Origin: Insulibacter thermoxylanivorax | GTDB lineage: Bacteria > Bacillota > Bacilli > Paenibacillales > DA-C8 | Assembly: GCF_015472005.1 (NCBI RefSeq) | Contig: NZ_BMAQ01000009.1 | Span: 1 to 64,000, forward strand | DNA length: 64,000 bases | Direction: 5' to 3' | In this document: positions 1 through 9,334 of the stretch, piece by piece | How positions within the stretch are numbered: position 1 is the first letter of the stretch | How the letters are laid out: the number at the start of each line of letters is the position of its first letter | Position numbers and translations under genes: made by a program | The notes under the pieces: model-generated | Seen by the model: the letters and a program-made list of their open reading frames with translations, nothing else | The model's database searches: none | Told to the model about the DNA's origin: nothing

Positions 1-76
1 GATGACTCCGCTCGACTTGCATGTATTAGGCACGCCGCCAGCGTTCGTCCTGAGCCAGGATCAAACTCTCCGTAAA
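1..76 (-). rRNA. 16S ribosomal RNA, 5' end (partial)
   Basis: Read on the minus strand this ends with the universal 16S start AGAGTTTGATCCTGGCTCAG followed by GACGAACGCTGGCGGCGTG. The mature 5' end should lie near 76, by alignment of the primer-27F site to E. coli position 8. The gene continues past base 1, so only about 76 nt are visible. It heads an rRNA operon transcribed out of the window. Confidence 0.97.
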
Positions 77-345
77 AGGCCCTCAGGATGAGGTCGTTCG
101 ACGTTGTCGCATGGACGCGACCGCTTGCAGTCGAACTTCCGCTGATCCCAGAGGGATATTACAGAGCTTTTGAACTAAGCTCGAAAGTTCATTCATTGAC
201 GTGTAAGATGCACTAACCGTCATCGGCTAGTCATGTCTTACTGACAGGACATACATGTTCGTTCTGCAGTTTTCAAAGAACAAGCGTGTTGATCTTGTCT
301 CTCGAGATCACTCGACTGTTGCCGGCGTCTCATGAGAGCTTATTT
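77..345 (-). other. 16S rRNA leader with boxA-like site
   Basis: This is the leader between the proximal rRNA promoter and the 16S 5' end. On the minus strand it holds TGTTCTTTGAAAACTG at 269-284, which matches the boxA antitermination element found ahead of Firmicute 16S genes. It should form the upstream half of the processing stem of pre-16S. No coding potential was seen. Confidence 0.7.
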
Positions 346-374
346 AATTTATCATGTTCTTTAACGAATTGCAA
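346..374 (-). promoter_or_regulatory. rRNA promoter, proximal (P2-like)
   Basis: The minus strand carries TTGCAA at 369-374, a 17-bp spacer, and TAAATT at 346-351. It lies about 270 bp upstream of the 16S 5' end. Tandem sigma-A promoters are usual for Bacillales rRNA operons. Confidence 0.6.
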
Positions 375-510
375 GAGGTTTTTCTGGGCTGTATAACCCG
401 TTATAATCAATGTCTCATAATCAACGTTCCCATTGATCCACCGCGCCGAAGGAAACTCCAACAACGCAGCCGTTATTCCCTCTTGTTTAAGTGCCGCCTC
501 GCGGCGACAG

Positions 511-539
511 AATATAATTTAACACAGCTTAATATTCAA
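511..539 (-). promoter_or_regulatory. rRNA promoter, distal (P1-like)
   Basis: The minus strand carries TTGAAT at 534-539, a 17-bp spacer, and TATATT at 511-516. It sits about 165 bp upstream of the proximal promoter and shares its orientation. Confidence 0.5.
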
Positions 540-1147
540 ATGCAAGTCCAGAAAGCTGGAAATCATCGAACGCAATAGTGCATATGAGAAACGCCGGCTC
601 CATCCCGTTACAGTACTGCCAGGACTGATTAAAGCAGTCCATGAAGCAAAGGATTCTGGAATTGTCCGCAGGACTGTCTTTATTAATAAACGTAAGATGC
701 GCAGCTTTCCTCAAGAGTATTCCTTTGCTCCATGCTGCTTGGCTGCACAATTTCCGCCGTCACCTATGTTGCGCCTTGATTGCACCATGCAGCCCCACAG
801 GTTTTATACGATTTTTAGGTCAAAACCTTTCTCCAAATGCACCATTTCAAGCTTTTTGTACGATTTTTCGGATAAAATACTGCACCTAACACTGCATCGG
901 AACCTTTTTATACGATATTTATGACAAAAACCTCAACCGACGCGTTTCCTCCATCATTTTATACGACTTTTGGGACAAAATCTTCACCCGGCTCTCCCGG
1001 ACCTTCCCAATCCTCCGGATCTGACCAAGCTCTGGATCTTCCCAATACTCCGAATCCTCCGCATAATCCCGCCCGCGAACCCCCTATCCCGAACCTTCCT
1101 AAACCTCCTAACCAGCACCACCCCAGCCTTCCCCAGCCTTCCAATGA
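540..1147. other. Gene-free region upstream of the rRNA operon
   Basis: About 600 bp with no convincing gene. Bases 540-795 show nothing recognisable. Bases 801-985 hold the family A repeat array. Bases 990-1145 are a C/T-rich stretch of short CCTTCCCAATCC-like repeats that translate as proline-rich nonsense in several frames. Confidence 0.7.
801..985. repeat. Family A palindromic repeat array, copy 1 (4 units, 52-bp period)
   Basis: Four units share TTTTATACGA (or a near match), then a T-rich centre and a closing ACAAAA-type arm. The shared TACG core lies at 807, 859, 911 and 962, so the steps are 52, 52 and 51 bp. The arms TTTT/AAAA are complementary, while the inner part is less symmetric than in the second array at 41423. 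The roughly 25-bp sequences between units differ. It does not look like CRISPR, because the units diverge and there is no cas gene. Function unknown. Confidence 0.8.
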
Positions 1148-3085
1148 CTACACCGCTTCCCGCATGACCTCACCGCGTTCTACACGCCCCATCGTCCCTC
1201 CACCTCTCGGCCCAGGATAACGAATCAAACGCATCGCATTCAAAATCACGATCAGCACGCTTGCTTCATGGATGAACATCCCCGAAGCAAGATGAATATC
1301 GCCGCTCAAGACACCGACTAACAGCACTGCAACCACAGCAACAGCAAACCACGTATTCTGCTTCATATTACGCATCGTGGCGCGTGCCAGTGAATGCGCG
1401 TGGGCGAATTGGCTCAGCTTATCGGCCATCAGTACAACATCTGCCGTCTCCATCGACACATCCGTACCGCCTTCTCCCATCGCCAGGCCGATATCCGCTG
1501 CAGCGATCGCCGGTGCATCATTGATTCCATCTCCCGCCATCGCCACCACATATCCTTCCGCTTTGAGCTTCTCCACATAAGCCGCTTTGTCCTGCGGCAG
1601 CAGCTCCGCATGAACCTCATCCAGTCCCAGTTCATCGCCAACCAGCTTGGCCGTATGACGGTTATCGCCGGTTAACATGATGAACTTCTTAACCCCATTC
1701 CTGCGCAAGGCAGCAAGGGCTTCCTTCGCATCTTCGCGAATCTGATCGGCGATGGAGATGACACCGGCCACACGCCCGTCAACAGCGACATATACCGCCG
1801 TATGACCGGCACGCTCACGCTGTTCCGCATGGATCACAGCTTCCATCACAGCTTCCATCCCCGCCTCATCGCTCAGCAGAATCCCCCGCTCCTGCATCAG
1901 CTTACGATTGCCGATCGTAACCGTATGGCCGCGGACAGATGCTTGAATCCCTCCGCCCTTGATCACTTCACCCTGCGGCTTATCTTCTGCCAGCTGCAAG
2001 TTCCTCTCATGAGCGGCTTGCACGATCGCTCTCCCGAGATGATGTTCGGATATCCGTTCTGCCTCTGCTGCGATCAGCAGCAACTCTTCGTCACTCAGAT
2101 CGCCGAAGCTTCGCACCTCCGTTACTTCCGGCGCCCCCTTCGTCAACGTCCCCGTCTTATCCAGGACGACAGCATCGATCTTCGCCAGACGATCCATCAC
2201 TTCCCCGCCCTTGATGAGCACTCCGTTTCTCGCGCCGTTTCCGATTCCAGCCACCGTGGATACCGGCGCACCGATGACCAGTGCACCCGGACATGCGACC
2301 ACGAGGAAAGTAATCGCCATATGGAGATCTCTGGTCAGAACATATACCAGGACCGCGAAGACGACAACGGCCGGCGTATAATAACGGGCGAAGCGGTCAA
2401 GATACTTCTCAGCAGGCGATTTGGCTTCCTGAGCTTCCTCAACCAATTCGATGATCTTAGCAAATGTCGTATCCTCGCCCACCTTCTCTGCGATGACCTC
2501 GATATAGCCGCTGTCTACGATCGTACCGCTGAATACATGATCATCCGGCTCCTTCGTCACGGGGAGGGATTCCCCGGTGATCGCCGCCTCATTCAAGACG
2601 GCATGCCCCGCTGCGATCCTGCCGTCCGCAGGCACCTTGCCGCCGGAGCGGATGATCAGCCGATCACCGACGGCGACCTCATCGGCGGGAATCGTGATCT
2701 CCTCTCCATCCCGCCTTACCACTGCCTCCTGCGGTGCCTCATCAATCAGCGCCTGCAGAGAAGAACGCGTCTTCTCCAAAGTCCGCGATTCCAGGTAAGC
2801 TCCGAACAAGAAGAGGAAAGTCACCACGGCGGACTCGATGTATTCCTGGATGTACAATGCGCCGATGACAGCGATGGTGACGAGCAGTTCGATGCTGAAC
2901 ACCTTCATTCGCAGGGCTTGGTAAGCTCTCACAGCGATCGGCACGCCTGCGAGGATCGCAGCCGCGATGAGGAGAAAATCACGCAGCACCGCAAGCCCTA
3001 GCGTACCTGCCGCGATTCCTCCGCCGATGAGGATGCCGGATCCGACAGTCATGACATTTCGATAACGATGGATGATCTGAAGCAT
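1148..3085 (-). CDS. Heavy-metal P1B-type ATPase (CPG variant)
   Basis: This is an integral-membrane cation-transporting ATPase that moves a transition metal across the cell membrane using ATP. Its 645 residues show the TGES loop at 170-173, the phosphorylation motif DKTGTLT with Asp309, and GDGINDAP near residue 535. The membrane metal motif is ACPGAL (residues 264-269) rather than the CPC of Cu and Cd pumps. The usual HP dipeptide of the nucleotide domain reads HH (SEHHL, 346-350). There is no N-terminal HMA domain; a free HMA protein is encoded just upstream. AAGAGGAGG precedes the ATG. The family assignment is firm, but the metal (Zn, Cd, Co, Fe or Cu) cannot be read from the sequence. 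Confidence 0.93.
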   Translation of the reverse strand: MLQIIHRYRNVMTVGSGILIGGGIAAGTLGLAVLRDFLLIAAAILAGVPIAVRAYQALRMKVFSIELLVTIAVIGALYIQEYIESAVVTFLFLFGAYLESRTLEKTRSSLQALIDEAPQEAVVRRDGEEITIPADEVAVGDRLIIRSGGKVPADGRIAAGHAVLNEAAITGESLPVTKEPDDHVFSGTIVDSGYIEVIAEKVGEDTTFAKIIELVEEAQEAKSPAEKYLDRFARYYTPAVVVFAVLVYVLTRDLHMAITFLVVACPGALVIGAPVSTVAGIGNGARNGVLIKGGEVMDRLAKIDAVVLDKTGTLTKGAPEVTEVRSFGDLSDEELLLIAAEAERISEHHLGRAIVQAAHERNLQLAEDKPQGEVIKGGGIQASVRGHTVTIGNRKLMQERGILLSDEAGMEAVMEAVIHAEQRERAGHTAVYVAVDGRVAGVISIADQIREDAKEALAALRRNGVKKFIMLTGDNRHTAKLVGDELGLDEVHAELLPQDKAAYVEKLKAEGYVVAMAGDGINDAPAIAAADIGLAMGEGGTDVSMETADVVLMADKLSQFAHAHSLARATMRNMKQNTWFAVAVVAVLLVGVLSGDIHLASGMFIHEASVLIVILNAMRLIRYPGPRGGGTMGRVERGEVMREAV

Positions 3086-3111
3086 GTGAACCCTCCTCTT
3101 CTTGTTCCATT

Positions 3112-3165
3112 TGTGCTGTTCGCATAGTCGATTCCCCTTGTGCTATTCACACGGTCAATTCCGCT
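3112..3165. repeat. 27-bp imperfect tandem duplication
   Basis: Two copies beginning TGTGCT at 3112 and 3139 lie between the HMA gene and the ATPase gene, with several substitutions between them. Each contains a GTCGATTCC/GTCAATTCC stretch. Function unknown. Confidence 0.5.
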
Positions 3166-3264
3166 TATTGCCGCTTAAGTCCCGCAACTAACCACAGAGC
3201 CTGCATCTTTCCTGCGCTATAGATTCGCACGTTTCGCAGCTGCACTTCATCTCGGATGCTTTAC

Positions 3265-3489
3265 TCAGGATTCCTTAACGGATAACACCGCATAGCCTAG
3301 ATTGCGGATCACAGACTGCAGATCCTCAACCGTCGTCTTCGCCTCATCATATTCCGCTTTTACCTTGCTCGAGTTAAACAGCACCCTTGCTGACTGCACC
3401 CCATCCACTTTGCTCAGCGCTGTTTCGATCTTCTTAATGCATGTTGGGCAAGTCAGGGTTTCCAGTTGCAAAACGGCTTTTTTCGCCAT
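3265..3489 (-). CDS. HMA-domain metallochaperone (CopZ-like)
   Basis: A 74-residue ferredoxin-fold heavy-metal-associated protein. The metal-binding motif is CPTC (Cys14 and Cys17), where most family members have MxCxxC. The start is placed at MAKKAVLQ because AAGGAGTG sits 6 nt upstream; an in-frame ATG at 3507 has no such site. It is 179 bp upstream of the P-type ATPase and on the same strand, so it probably serves as that pump's detached metal-binding domain or cytoplasmic carrier. The metal is not known. Confidence 0.88.
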   Translation of the reverse strand: MAKKAVLQLETLTCPTCIKKIETALSKVDGVQSARVLFNSSKVKAEYDEAKTTVEDLQSVIRNLGYAVLSVKES

Positions 3490-3548
3490 ATGGATCACTC
3501 CTTGCATCTTATTGTGTCTTCAGTGTAGTGCAGTTCCAGATCAGGCAC

Positions 3549-3564
3549 CTTGACGGCGGTCAAG
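3549..3564. promoter_or_regulatory. Inverted repeat upstream of the metal genes
   Basis: CTTGAC-4 nt-GTCAAG is a perfect inverted repeat 60 bp before the HMA start. Its position and symmetry would suit a metal-responsive repressor or MerR-type activator. No well-placed -10 was found with it, so this is only a candidate. Confidence 0.3.
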
Positions 3565-3793
3565 TTTTTGAAAACCGCTCACACGCCGCACGATGATCTC
3601 CATTCGTTCTCCATGCTTTTTCTTGCCAGTCCTCCTTCGATTCCCCTTCAACAGAAAAAGCCGCACCCGCAGCGAACATCCACGATGTTCAACTGCAGGC
3701 CGGCCGATCTTCATCTGCGACCTTAGCGCATCTCCCTTAACGCTTCTGCCGCATCATTTCTGCGTGGTTCAGCCTGTTCAGCTTCAATATCTT

Positions 3794-5173
3794 CTACTTC
3801 ATCTTCTTCCGTCTCTTGCTTCTGCCCTTGCCGCTGCCCAATCGATACACATGAGCGGCCTCCTTCATCGCCGCCGTCACGTTCCGTGTATCGAACACCA
3901 GCTTCGATTCAGCAATGATGCGCTCCACGGGGATGCTGCTGTGATCGGTCAGGATGACGACGCAATCAGCGGCTTGCAGCACCTCATCGGTGAGCTCCAC
4001 ACTATGCATAACTTGCTCGCCAAGCCGTATCTCTTGGATGTATGGGTCACAATACGCTACCTCTGCCCCCCTGTTCTGCAGGATGGGGATCAGATCAAGT
4101 GCCGGGGACTCGCGGACATCGTTAACATCCTTCTTATAGGCCACGCCATAGAGAAGGATGCGAGGTTTACCCGTTTCCCTTTCCTCCACAAGACTGTTCC
4201 CCGACGTTCGATTTTCCCCCAAAAGCTCAAATACCTTGTCGGCAACCTGCTGCGGCATTGAGCGGTTCAGCGCTTCGGATAACGCGATGAATTGGCTCTT
4301 GATGCCGTAAGCCTGTGCCTTCCACTGCAGATACAATGGATCGACCGGAATGCAGTGGCCGCCGATCCCCGGGCCTGGATAGTACGGCGTGAATCCGAAG
4401 GGTTTCGTCGCTGCCGCATCGATCACTTCCCATACGTCAATCCCCATCTGTTCACAGATCAAAGCCAATTCATTGACGAAGGTAATATTCACGAGGCGGT
4501 GGCTGTTCTCCACGATCTTCGCCATCTCGGCGACCTCCGGGGACGAGACCCGCACGACCCGCTTGAACACCCGGCGATACCAAGCCTCGGCGACATCTCC
4601 GCACTTCTCAGTCAGCCCGCTGACCAGCTTCGGGATCTGATCGACGGTATAGGTCTTGTTCCCGGGATCGATTCGCTCGGGGGAATAACCGATATAGAAA
4701 TCCTTCCCCGCTCTCATGCCGCTCATCTTCTCCAAGATCGGCCGCAGCACCTCGTTTGTCGTTCCCGGATAAGTCGAACTCTCCAGGATCACGATCTGTC
4801 CCTGCCGCAGCTGCTCACCCACGGAACGGGCGGCATTCTGCAGGAAACTGAGATCGGGTGTATGATAAGCGGTCAGCGGCGTCGGCACGCATAGGATGAT
4901 CATTTCCGCTTCGCCAGCGGCGGCGTAATCCGTCCCGGGATGGAAGCGGCCGCTGCCCATAGCCCGGCTGATATCTTCATCGTTCACATCAGGAAGATAA
5001 CTTATGTTCTCTTGAAGCTTCTGAATTTTCCGTTCATCCACATCGATCCCGTATACTTCAAATCCTTTATCAATCAATAGAAGCGCGAGCGGCAGTCCCA
5101 CATATCCTAAACCGATTACGGCTGACCTTGGCGGCGTATGGATCTCATGGGAGGACGACCCTTGTTCAGCCAT
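3794..5173 (-). CDS. Nucleotide-sugar dehydrogenase (WbpA-like UDP-GlcNAc 6-dehydrogenase)
   Basis: A 459-residue enzyme of the UDP-glucose/GDP-mannose dehydrogenase family, which oxidises C6 of a UDP-sugar to the uronic acid using two NAD+. The NAD-binding loop is GLGYVGLP (21-28), and the catalytic Cys274 sits in PGPGIGGHCIPVDP. The long PYYPGPGIGGHCIPVDPLYL signature is typical of enzymes acting on N-acetylhexosamines rather than glucose. With the acetyltransferase, oxidoreductase and aminotransferase of this cluster it completes a WbpA-B-E-D set. AGGAGGAGG precedes the ATG. The C-terminal tail is rich in Lys/Arg. The family is firm; the substrate is inferred from context. Confidence 0.88.
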   Translation of the reverse strand: MAEQGSSSHEIHTPPRSAVIGLGYVGLPLALLLIDKGFEVYGIDVDERKIQKLQENISYLPDVNDEDISRAMGSGRFHPGTDYAAAGEAEMIILCVPTPLTAYHTPDLSFLQNAARSVGEQLRQGQIVILESSTYPGTTNEVLRPILEKMSGMRAGKDFYIGYSPERIDPGNKTYTVDQIPKLVSGLTEKCGDVAEAWYRRVFKRVVRVSSPEVAEMAKIVENSHRLVNITFVNELALICEQMGIDVWEVIDAAATKPFGFTPYYPGPGIGGHCIPVDPLYLQWKAQAYGIKSQFIALSEALNRSMPQQVADKVFELLGENRTSGNSLVEERETGKPRILLYGVAYKKDVNDVRESPALDLIPILQNRGAEVAYCDPYIQEIRLGEQVMHSVELTDEVLQAADCVVILTDHSSIPVERIIAESKLVFDTRNVTAAMKEAAHVYRLGSGKGRSKRRKKMK

Positions 5174-5208
5174 CAGGTATTAACCTCCTCCTAATAATCT
5201 CAGTCCAG

Positions 5209-5222
5209 ATACACTAGTGTAT
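5209..5222. promoter_or_regulatory. 14-bp perfect palindrome upstream of the dehydrogenase
   Basis: ATACACTAGTGTAT lies 36 bp upstream of the nucleotide-sugar dehydrogenase start, within a 181-bp gap. It could be an operator or chance; no partner site was seen. Confidence 0.25.
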
Positions 5223-5354
5223 TAGAGAGAAGGTCGGCCTGACCCGCCGCATGTCCATGGTTGCGAAGAATGGGGATTGGAACCAAGTAAAATATCTCGC
5301 TGAGAGCGCCGCACTTCACACGCAGAGCTCCTCACACAACACCTCGTTAATCCA

Positions 5355-6374
5355 CTACCGCTGTACTCTGGCCGCTGTCAATCGTTCTTTGCCTGAGGCT
5401 AATCGATATACCTCCATCACCTGCTTGACCACCACATCGCTGCTGTGCACCTTCTCCACATATGCCCGTCCGGCTTTGCCGCTGGATCTCCTAAGTTCCG
5501 CATCATTAAGCAGGTTCTTGAGTACATCGTAGAGCGTATCCGGATTGGCATTGTGGATCGGCGGCATGTTCCCCTCCGCTGCCAGGTCCTCGCGGATATA
5601 CGCGATGACAGGCTTGCCGTAAGCCATCGCTTCTACGCTGAACAAACCGTAAGAGCCGCAGAGGATCTGATCGATGATGATATCCGCTTTTTTGTACAAC
5701 CTGACCGCTTCTTGATGGGACATTTTTTCGATCCGTACATAATGAAACTTCCGTTCACTGCGCAGCTGATCGATGACGCGTTCGATCACCTCGGTTCCCT
5801 TGAACTCCTTGTTCGTAGGCGCATGGATGATCGTCGGCTCGGCAACATCCAGCCGCGGATAGACGGGTGTGAACTTGCGGAGATCCACAGCGATCGGAAT
5901 CACATGCACGCGCTCATAGTATGGAGCAACATAGGGGTACACCTCATAATCCTGCACGATGGCATCGCGGATATATCCTTTAAGGATGCTGAGATCCTGG
6001 TGCACTTTGTCCGCATCGGGGCAATCCCCCGTGTACATATAGCGGTTGTTTGCCGAAGCCTGTTCATGGGTGCGCACATCGCTGCCCCAGTGATGCATCA
6101 CCATCGGCTTGCCCATCTCGTGAAGCATGGCGATATCCTGGAACTGTGGAAGAATCGAGAGCCCGTAATGATAGTGGAACAGATCGAAGTAATTAACGGC
6201 TTCTTCAACCATCCGGCCCATTTCGAAGCTGTCCGTATTCATCAGATAATCCTTGTAACCAAGATAAGTGGAAAAAAAATTATACCCGCTCGCAAACAGA
6301 CCGCGTTTCCTCAAAGCCCCGCACAGCACTCCGATCTGACCGGCGATCTCGATGGGGGCATGCAAGATTTTCAT
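5355..6374 (-). CDS. Glycosyltransferase, GT-B fold, paralogue 1
   Basis: A 339-residue cytosolic sugar transferase and one of four paralogues in this cluster. Shared landmarks are an N-terminal HAPIEIAGQ, HHWGSDVR near residue 100, HAPTNKEFKGTE near 180, and the donor-site region IIDQILCGSYGLFSVEAMAYGKP, whose glutamate is typical of GT4-like enzymes. The start is set at MKILHAPIEIAG because the three paralogues begin at this point and GAGGAG lies just upstream; the longer reading frame to 6452 would overlap the acetyltransferase. It follows that gene by 7 bp, so the two are probably co-transcribed. Donor and acceptor are unknown. Confidence 0.85.
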   Translation of the reverse strand: MKILHAPIEIAGQIGVLCGALRKRGLFASGYNFFSTYLGYKDYLMNTDSFEMGRMVEEAVNYFDLFHYHYGLSILPQFQDIAMLHEMGKPMVMHHWGSDVRTHEQASANNRYMYTGDCPDADKVHQDLSILKGYIRDAIVQDYEVYPYVAPYYERVHVIPIAVDLRKFTPVYPRLDVAEPTIIHAPTNKEFKGTEVIERVIDQLRSERKFHYVRIEKMSHQEAVRLYKKADIIIDQILCGSYGLFSVEAMAYGKPVIAYIREDLAAEGNMPPIHNANPDTLYDVLKNLLNDAELRRSSGKAGRAYVEKVHSSDVVVKQVMEVYRLASGKERLTAARVQR

Positions 6375-6381
6375 CCATCCT

Positions 6382-7095
6382 TCAACTCCTCTCTTGCTTC
6401 TTATGAATTGGCCGGGCAGGATTGCCCACCACGGTTTGTTCATTCGCCACATCTTTCGTTACGACGGCCCCGGCTCCCACCACCGCTTCTTCGCCGATGA
6501 TTACACCCGGCAGCAGAGCGGCGTTGTTCCCAATCCGAGCTCGGCGCTTGATGATCGGGCCTTGGTGTTTGTAGTTGCCGCAGCCCATATACTTGTCATT
6601 TGATGTCGAACAGCACGGACCGATGAACACCTCATCCTCGATGACCATATCGCTGGTTATATAGGAAGCAGTTTGGATCGTCACCCGGTTGCCGATCACC
6701 GTCTTCGGTTCGACGGTTACCGCTCGGCCGATGATACTGCTCTTGCCGATCGCCACGCGCTCGCGGATGCTGGCCAGGTCACCGATGAGCACATCCTGTT
6801 CGATCATCACACCGCGATAGATGACAACATGGGCGCCGATCTTCACGCCGTCGCCGATGATCAGCGGCCTTAGCTCCTGAGCCGGCTTCATCGCCATCTT
6901 GTTGTTCCCAGCAGGCATCTTTCCTAATACAACGAGATCGCCGATTTGCACGCCCTTGCCGATGATCGTATCGCGCTTGATCACCGCATAGTGACCGATG
7001 CTCACATCATCGCCGATCACCACTCCCGGCTCGATCACCACCCCTTTACCCATAGTCACATTGCTGCCGATGACAGGTTCATCGTTTGCGTTCAT
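6382..7095 (-). CDS. Hexapeptide-repeat acetyltransferase (WbpD-like)
   Basis: A 237-residue left-handed beta-helix acyltransferase, seen as repeated [VI]-G-x4 hexapeptides (for example [15 protein letters not shown] and [18 protein letters not shown]). It ends with the [13 protein letters not shown] and VGNPAR turn common to sugar N-acetyltransferases. In a WbpA/B/E context the likely reaction is acetylation of the 3-amino group of a UDP-GlcNAc(3NH2) uronic acid. The ATG at 7095 has AAAGGGG 9 nt upstream; a TTG at 7122 is possible but less likely. It overlaps the 3' end of the preceding glycosyltransferase by 17 bp. It is longer than Pseudomonas WbpD because of extra N-terminal coils. Confidence 0.85.
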   Translation of the reverse strand: MNANDEPVIGSNVTMGKGVVIEPGVVIGDDVSIGHYAVIKRDTIIGKGVQIGDLVVLGKMPAGNNKMAMKPAQELRPLIIGDGVKIGAHVVIYRGVMIEQDVLIGDLASIRERVAIGKSSIIGRAVTVEPKTVIGNRVTIQTASYITSDMVIEDEVFIGPCCSTSNDKYMGCGNYKHQGPIIKRRARIGNNAALLPGVIIGEEAVVGAGAVVTKDVANEQTVVGNPARPIHKKQERS

Positions 7096-8143
7096 CCCTT
7101 GCCGCCCCTTTCCCTGGTTCAAGAACCTCTTGATAGATGGTAAGCAACTGCTTAATCACCGACTCGGCGGAATGATAATTCTCAACATAAGCTCTGCCCT
7201 TCCGTCCCAGCTGATGGCGGCGTTCAGGATCCAGAACCAGCGCCTTCACCTCATCATAGATCGTGTCGGGATTGGCCGAGACGATCGGCAGGTCCGGCGG
7301 ATATTTGTCCATGAGGTCGGGACGAATATAGCAAACCACCGGTTTCCCGAGGGCCATGCCTTCAATGCTAAGGTTGCCATAGGCTCCGCAGAGCACTTGA
7401 TCGATGATAATATCGGCCTGCTCGTACATGTTCCAAGCATCGGCATGGGGCATATGCTCCACAAGCTGATATCGCACGGGCAGTTCCGCCTGCAATTTCT
7501 CCATCGCTTGGTTGATATATTCCGTACCTTTAAAATCCCGCTGCGTAGGTGCATGAACGATCAAGATCTTCCGGTCAGCTGCTTCCTTTTTTACATATAC
7601 AGGCTGTCTGCGGTGCACATCGAATAACCTGGGCAGGATGTAGACCTTCTTGCCTTCCGCTGCATAGTAATCTTCCACGTACGAAAGCAATTCATGGTCC
7701 TGCACGATCGCTGCGGTAACACGGCTGGCAAAATACCTCAGATTGCGGTCGATCTCCTCATCCGGCAGCGAGCTCTCTGCATTGACATAAGGATTCTCAT
7801 ATCCATTCCAAGCTCGGGACCGTTTCCTGGAACGCACATCATTGCCCCGATGATGCATGATGATCGGTTTGCCGTGTTCGAGGATGACCTCAATATCTCT
7901 GAAATCCTCGAAGAAGGTATAGCCGTTGTGAAAATGAAACAGATCATAATGCTTGATTAAATCCTCTACGATTTTAGCCAGTTCATAGGAATCGGTATCG
8001 ATCACATTGGTGTATTTGAGATAGTTTGGAAAATAGTTGTACCCAACCGCTTCTATATTGTACTTCTTGAGAAACTGACAGATCATCCCGACCTGTCCCG
8101 CGATCTCCAGGGGCGCATGCACCACCTTGAGCCCATCTAACAT
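7079..8143 (-). CDS. Glycosyltransferase, paralogue 2
   Basis: A 354-residue GT-B enzyme of the same local family. It has HAPLEIAGQ near the N terminus, HHRGNDVR near residue 100, [13 protein letters not shown], and [23 protein letters not shown]. The last motif has EG where the other paralogues have EA. AAGGAGG lies 10 nt before the ATG. The start overlaps the stop of the upstream paralogue by 7 bp, so the two genes are translationally coupled. It probably adds one sugar of the spore or cell-surface glycan; substrates are unknown. Confidence 0.85.
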   Translation of the reverse strand: MLDGLKVVHAPLEIAGQVGMICQFLKKYNIEAVGYNYFPNYLKYTNVIDTDSYELAKIVEDLIKHYDLFHFHNGYTFFEDFRDIEVILEHGKPIIMHHRGNDVRSRKRSRAWNGYENPYVNAESSLPDEEIDRNLRYFASRVTAAIVQDHELLSYVEDYYAAEGKKVYILPRLFDVHRRQPVYVKKEAADRKILIVHAPTQRDFKGTEYINQAMEKLQAELPVRYQLVEHMPHADAWNMYEQADIIIDQVLCGAYGNLSIEGMALGKPVVCYIRPDLMDKYPPDLPIVSANPDTIYDEVKALVLDPERRHQLGRKGRAYVENYHSAESVIKQLLTIYQEVLEPGKGAARDERKR

Positions 8144-9147
8144 ACGGCGTAATCCTCCTTCTCAAGCTGCGCATACACCTTCAGGATCTTGGGTACCACC
8201 TGCTCCACCGCATGATACCGCTTGACGAAATTCCGGCCTGCGATGCCGATCTGACGACGTTTCTCCGGATTCTGCAAGAGATCCAGCAGCACATCGCGAA
8301 TCGTATCCGGCGAAGCCGTAACGATCGGCAGTTCATAAGGAATCTGTGCTCGGACATCATCGCGAACGTAGGCAACCACCACTTTGCCCATGGCCATCGC
8401 CTCGACGCTCAACATCCCGTAGGTTCCGCATAGGATCTGGTCGATGATGATGTCGGCCTTTAGATACTGTTTCATCGCTTCGTCATGGCTCATCTTCTCG
8501 ATCGTTCGATAGTGGAACGGAACTTTCCCGTTTAGATCGGCGATTGCTTTCTCAACATATTCTGAACCTTTGAATTCCCGATTGGTCGGTGCATGGATGA
8601 TGGTTGGTTGATTGCTTTTGTCACTGGGGTAAGCATAGGGGATGTTGTAGACGTTCACAGCAAGCGGGATCACATGGACGTGCTCGTAATAGTCGCTTAC
8701 ATGGGGATAGAGTTCGTAATCTTGTACGATGGCATGGCGGATATAACGGGACAGAAGTTTCAGCCGGTCGGTGATCTTCTCGTCAGTGAGGTAGCTGGTT
8801 GGGAACGGATACTTATTCAGCAGCTTGGAGCGTTCGGCGGTGCGCACATCATTGCCCCAATGATGCATGACCATCTTCTTGCCCGCATCATGTAAGAGAG
8901 GAATATCGGCATTGCCTATCAGGAAGGTGTTTCCATTATGAAAATGAAAGATATCCGTATGCCGAAGGATTGGATCGATGATCTTCTTCAATTCATAGGC
9001 TTCAGTATTGATCACATGACTGCTTTGGTAGTTCAGATACGAATGAAACCAGTTATAACCAAGGGCTTCATGACCTAATTTGCGCAAGCCATAGATCAAT
9101 GTCCCCATCTGTCCCGCGATCTCTGTAGGTGCATGGACGATACGCAT
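8137..9147 (-). CDS. Glycosyltransferase, paralogue 3
   Basis: A 336-residue GT-B enzyme that begins MRIVHAPTEIAGQ and carries HHWGNDVR, HAPTNREFKGSEY and IIDQILCGTYGMLSVEAMAMGK. AAGGAGG sits 10 nt before the ATG. It is the first gene of a tightly packed run (paralogue 3, paralogue 2, acetyltransferase, paralogue 1), divergent from the DUF4855 gene across a 187-bp spacer. It resembles paralogues 1 and 4 more closely than paralogue 2 in the donor-site motif. Confidence 0.85.
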   Translation of the reverse strand: MRIVHAPTEIAGQMGTLIYGLRKLGHEALGYNWFHSYLNYQSSHVINTEAYELKKIIDPILRHTDIFHFHNGNTFLIGNADIPLLHDAGKKMVMHHWGNDVRTAERSKLLNKYPFPTSYLTDEKITDRLKLLSRYIRHAIVQDYELYPHVSDYYEHVHVIPLAVNVYNIPYAYPSDKSNQPTIIHAPTNREFKGSEYVEKAIADLNGKVPFHYRTIEKMSHDEAMKQYLKADIIIDQILCGTYGMLSVEAMAMGKVVVAYVRDDVRAQIPYELPIVTASPDTIRDVLLDLLQNPEKRRQIGIAGRNFVKRYHAVEQVVPKILKVYAQLEKEDYAVC

Positions 9148-9265
9148 GCGGCAGATGCCTCCTTCTCATCAGGTATAACCTTCTCAATGGTCTGTATTAT
9201 GTTGTATGCATCCCGCCGCAAGCTTGACTGTATACGAATGATAAATGGTCAAATACCCTTGGCGC

Positions 9266-9291
9266 ACTCTGCTCATTTGCCTCATAAGATA
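9266..9291 (+). promoter_or_regulatory. Candidate sigma-K promoter of the DUF4855 gene
   Basis: CATAAGATA at 9283-9291 fits the sigma-K -10 consensus CATAnnnTA exactly. AC at 9266-9267 lies 15 bp further upstream, where the short -35 element is expected. The DUF4855 ATG follows 44 bp later. The match is short, so chance is possible. Confidence 0.35.
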
Positions 9292-9334
9292 TACAACGAG
9301 ACTGGGATGGAATCTACAAAGGAGTGAATCTGGC

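Noticed and set aside
801-985. CRISPR array (repeats with regular spacers)
   Set aside because: Units differ from each other at many positions, spacers are partly related, and no cas gene is present. The same applies to the arrays at 10624, 41423 and 45857.
921-1220. Proline-rich plus-strand reading frame of 99 residues
   Set aside because: It is made of C/T-rich low-complexity repeats, overlaps the family A array and the ATPase 3' end, and has no ribosome site.
1802-3001. 399-residue plus-strand frame
   Set aside because: It is antisense to the P-type ATPase, whose motifs are clear, and its product has no recognisable domain.
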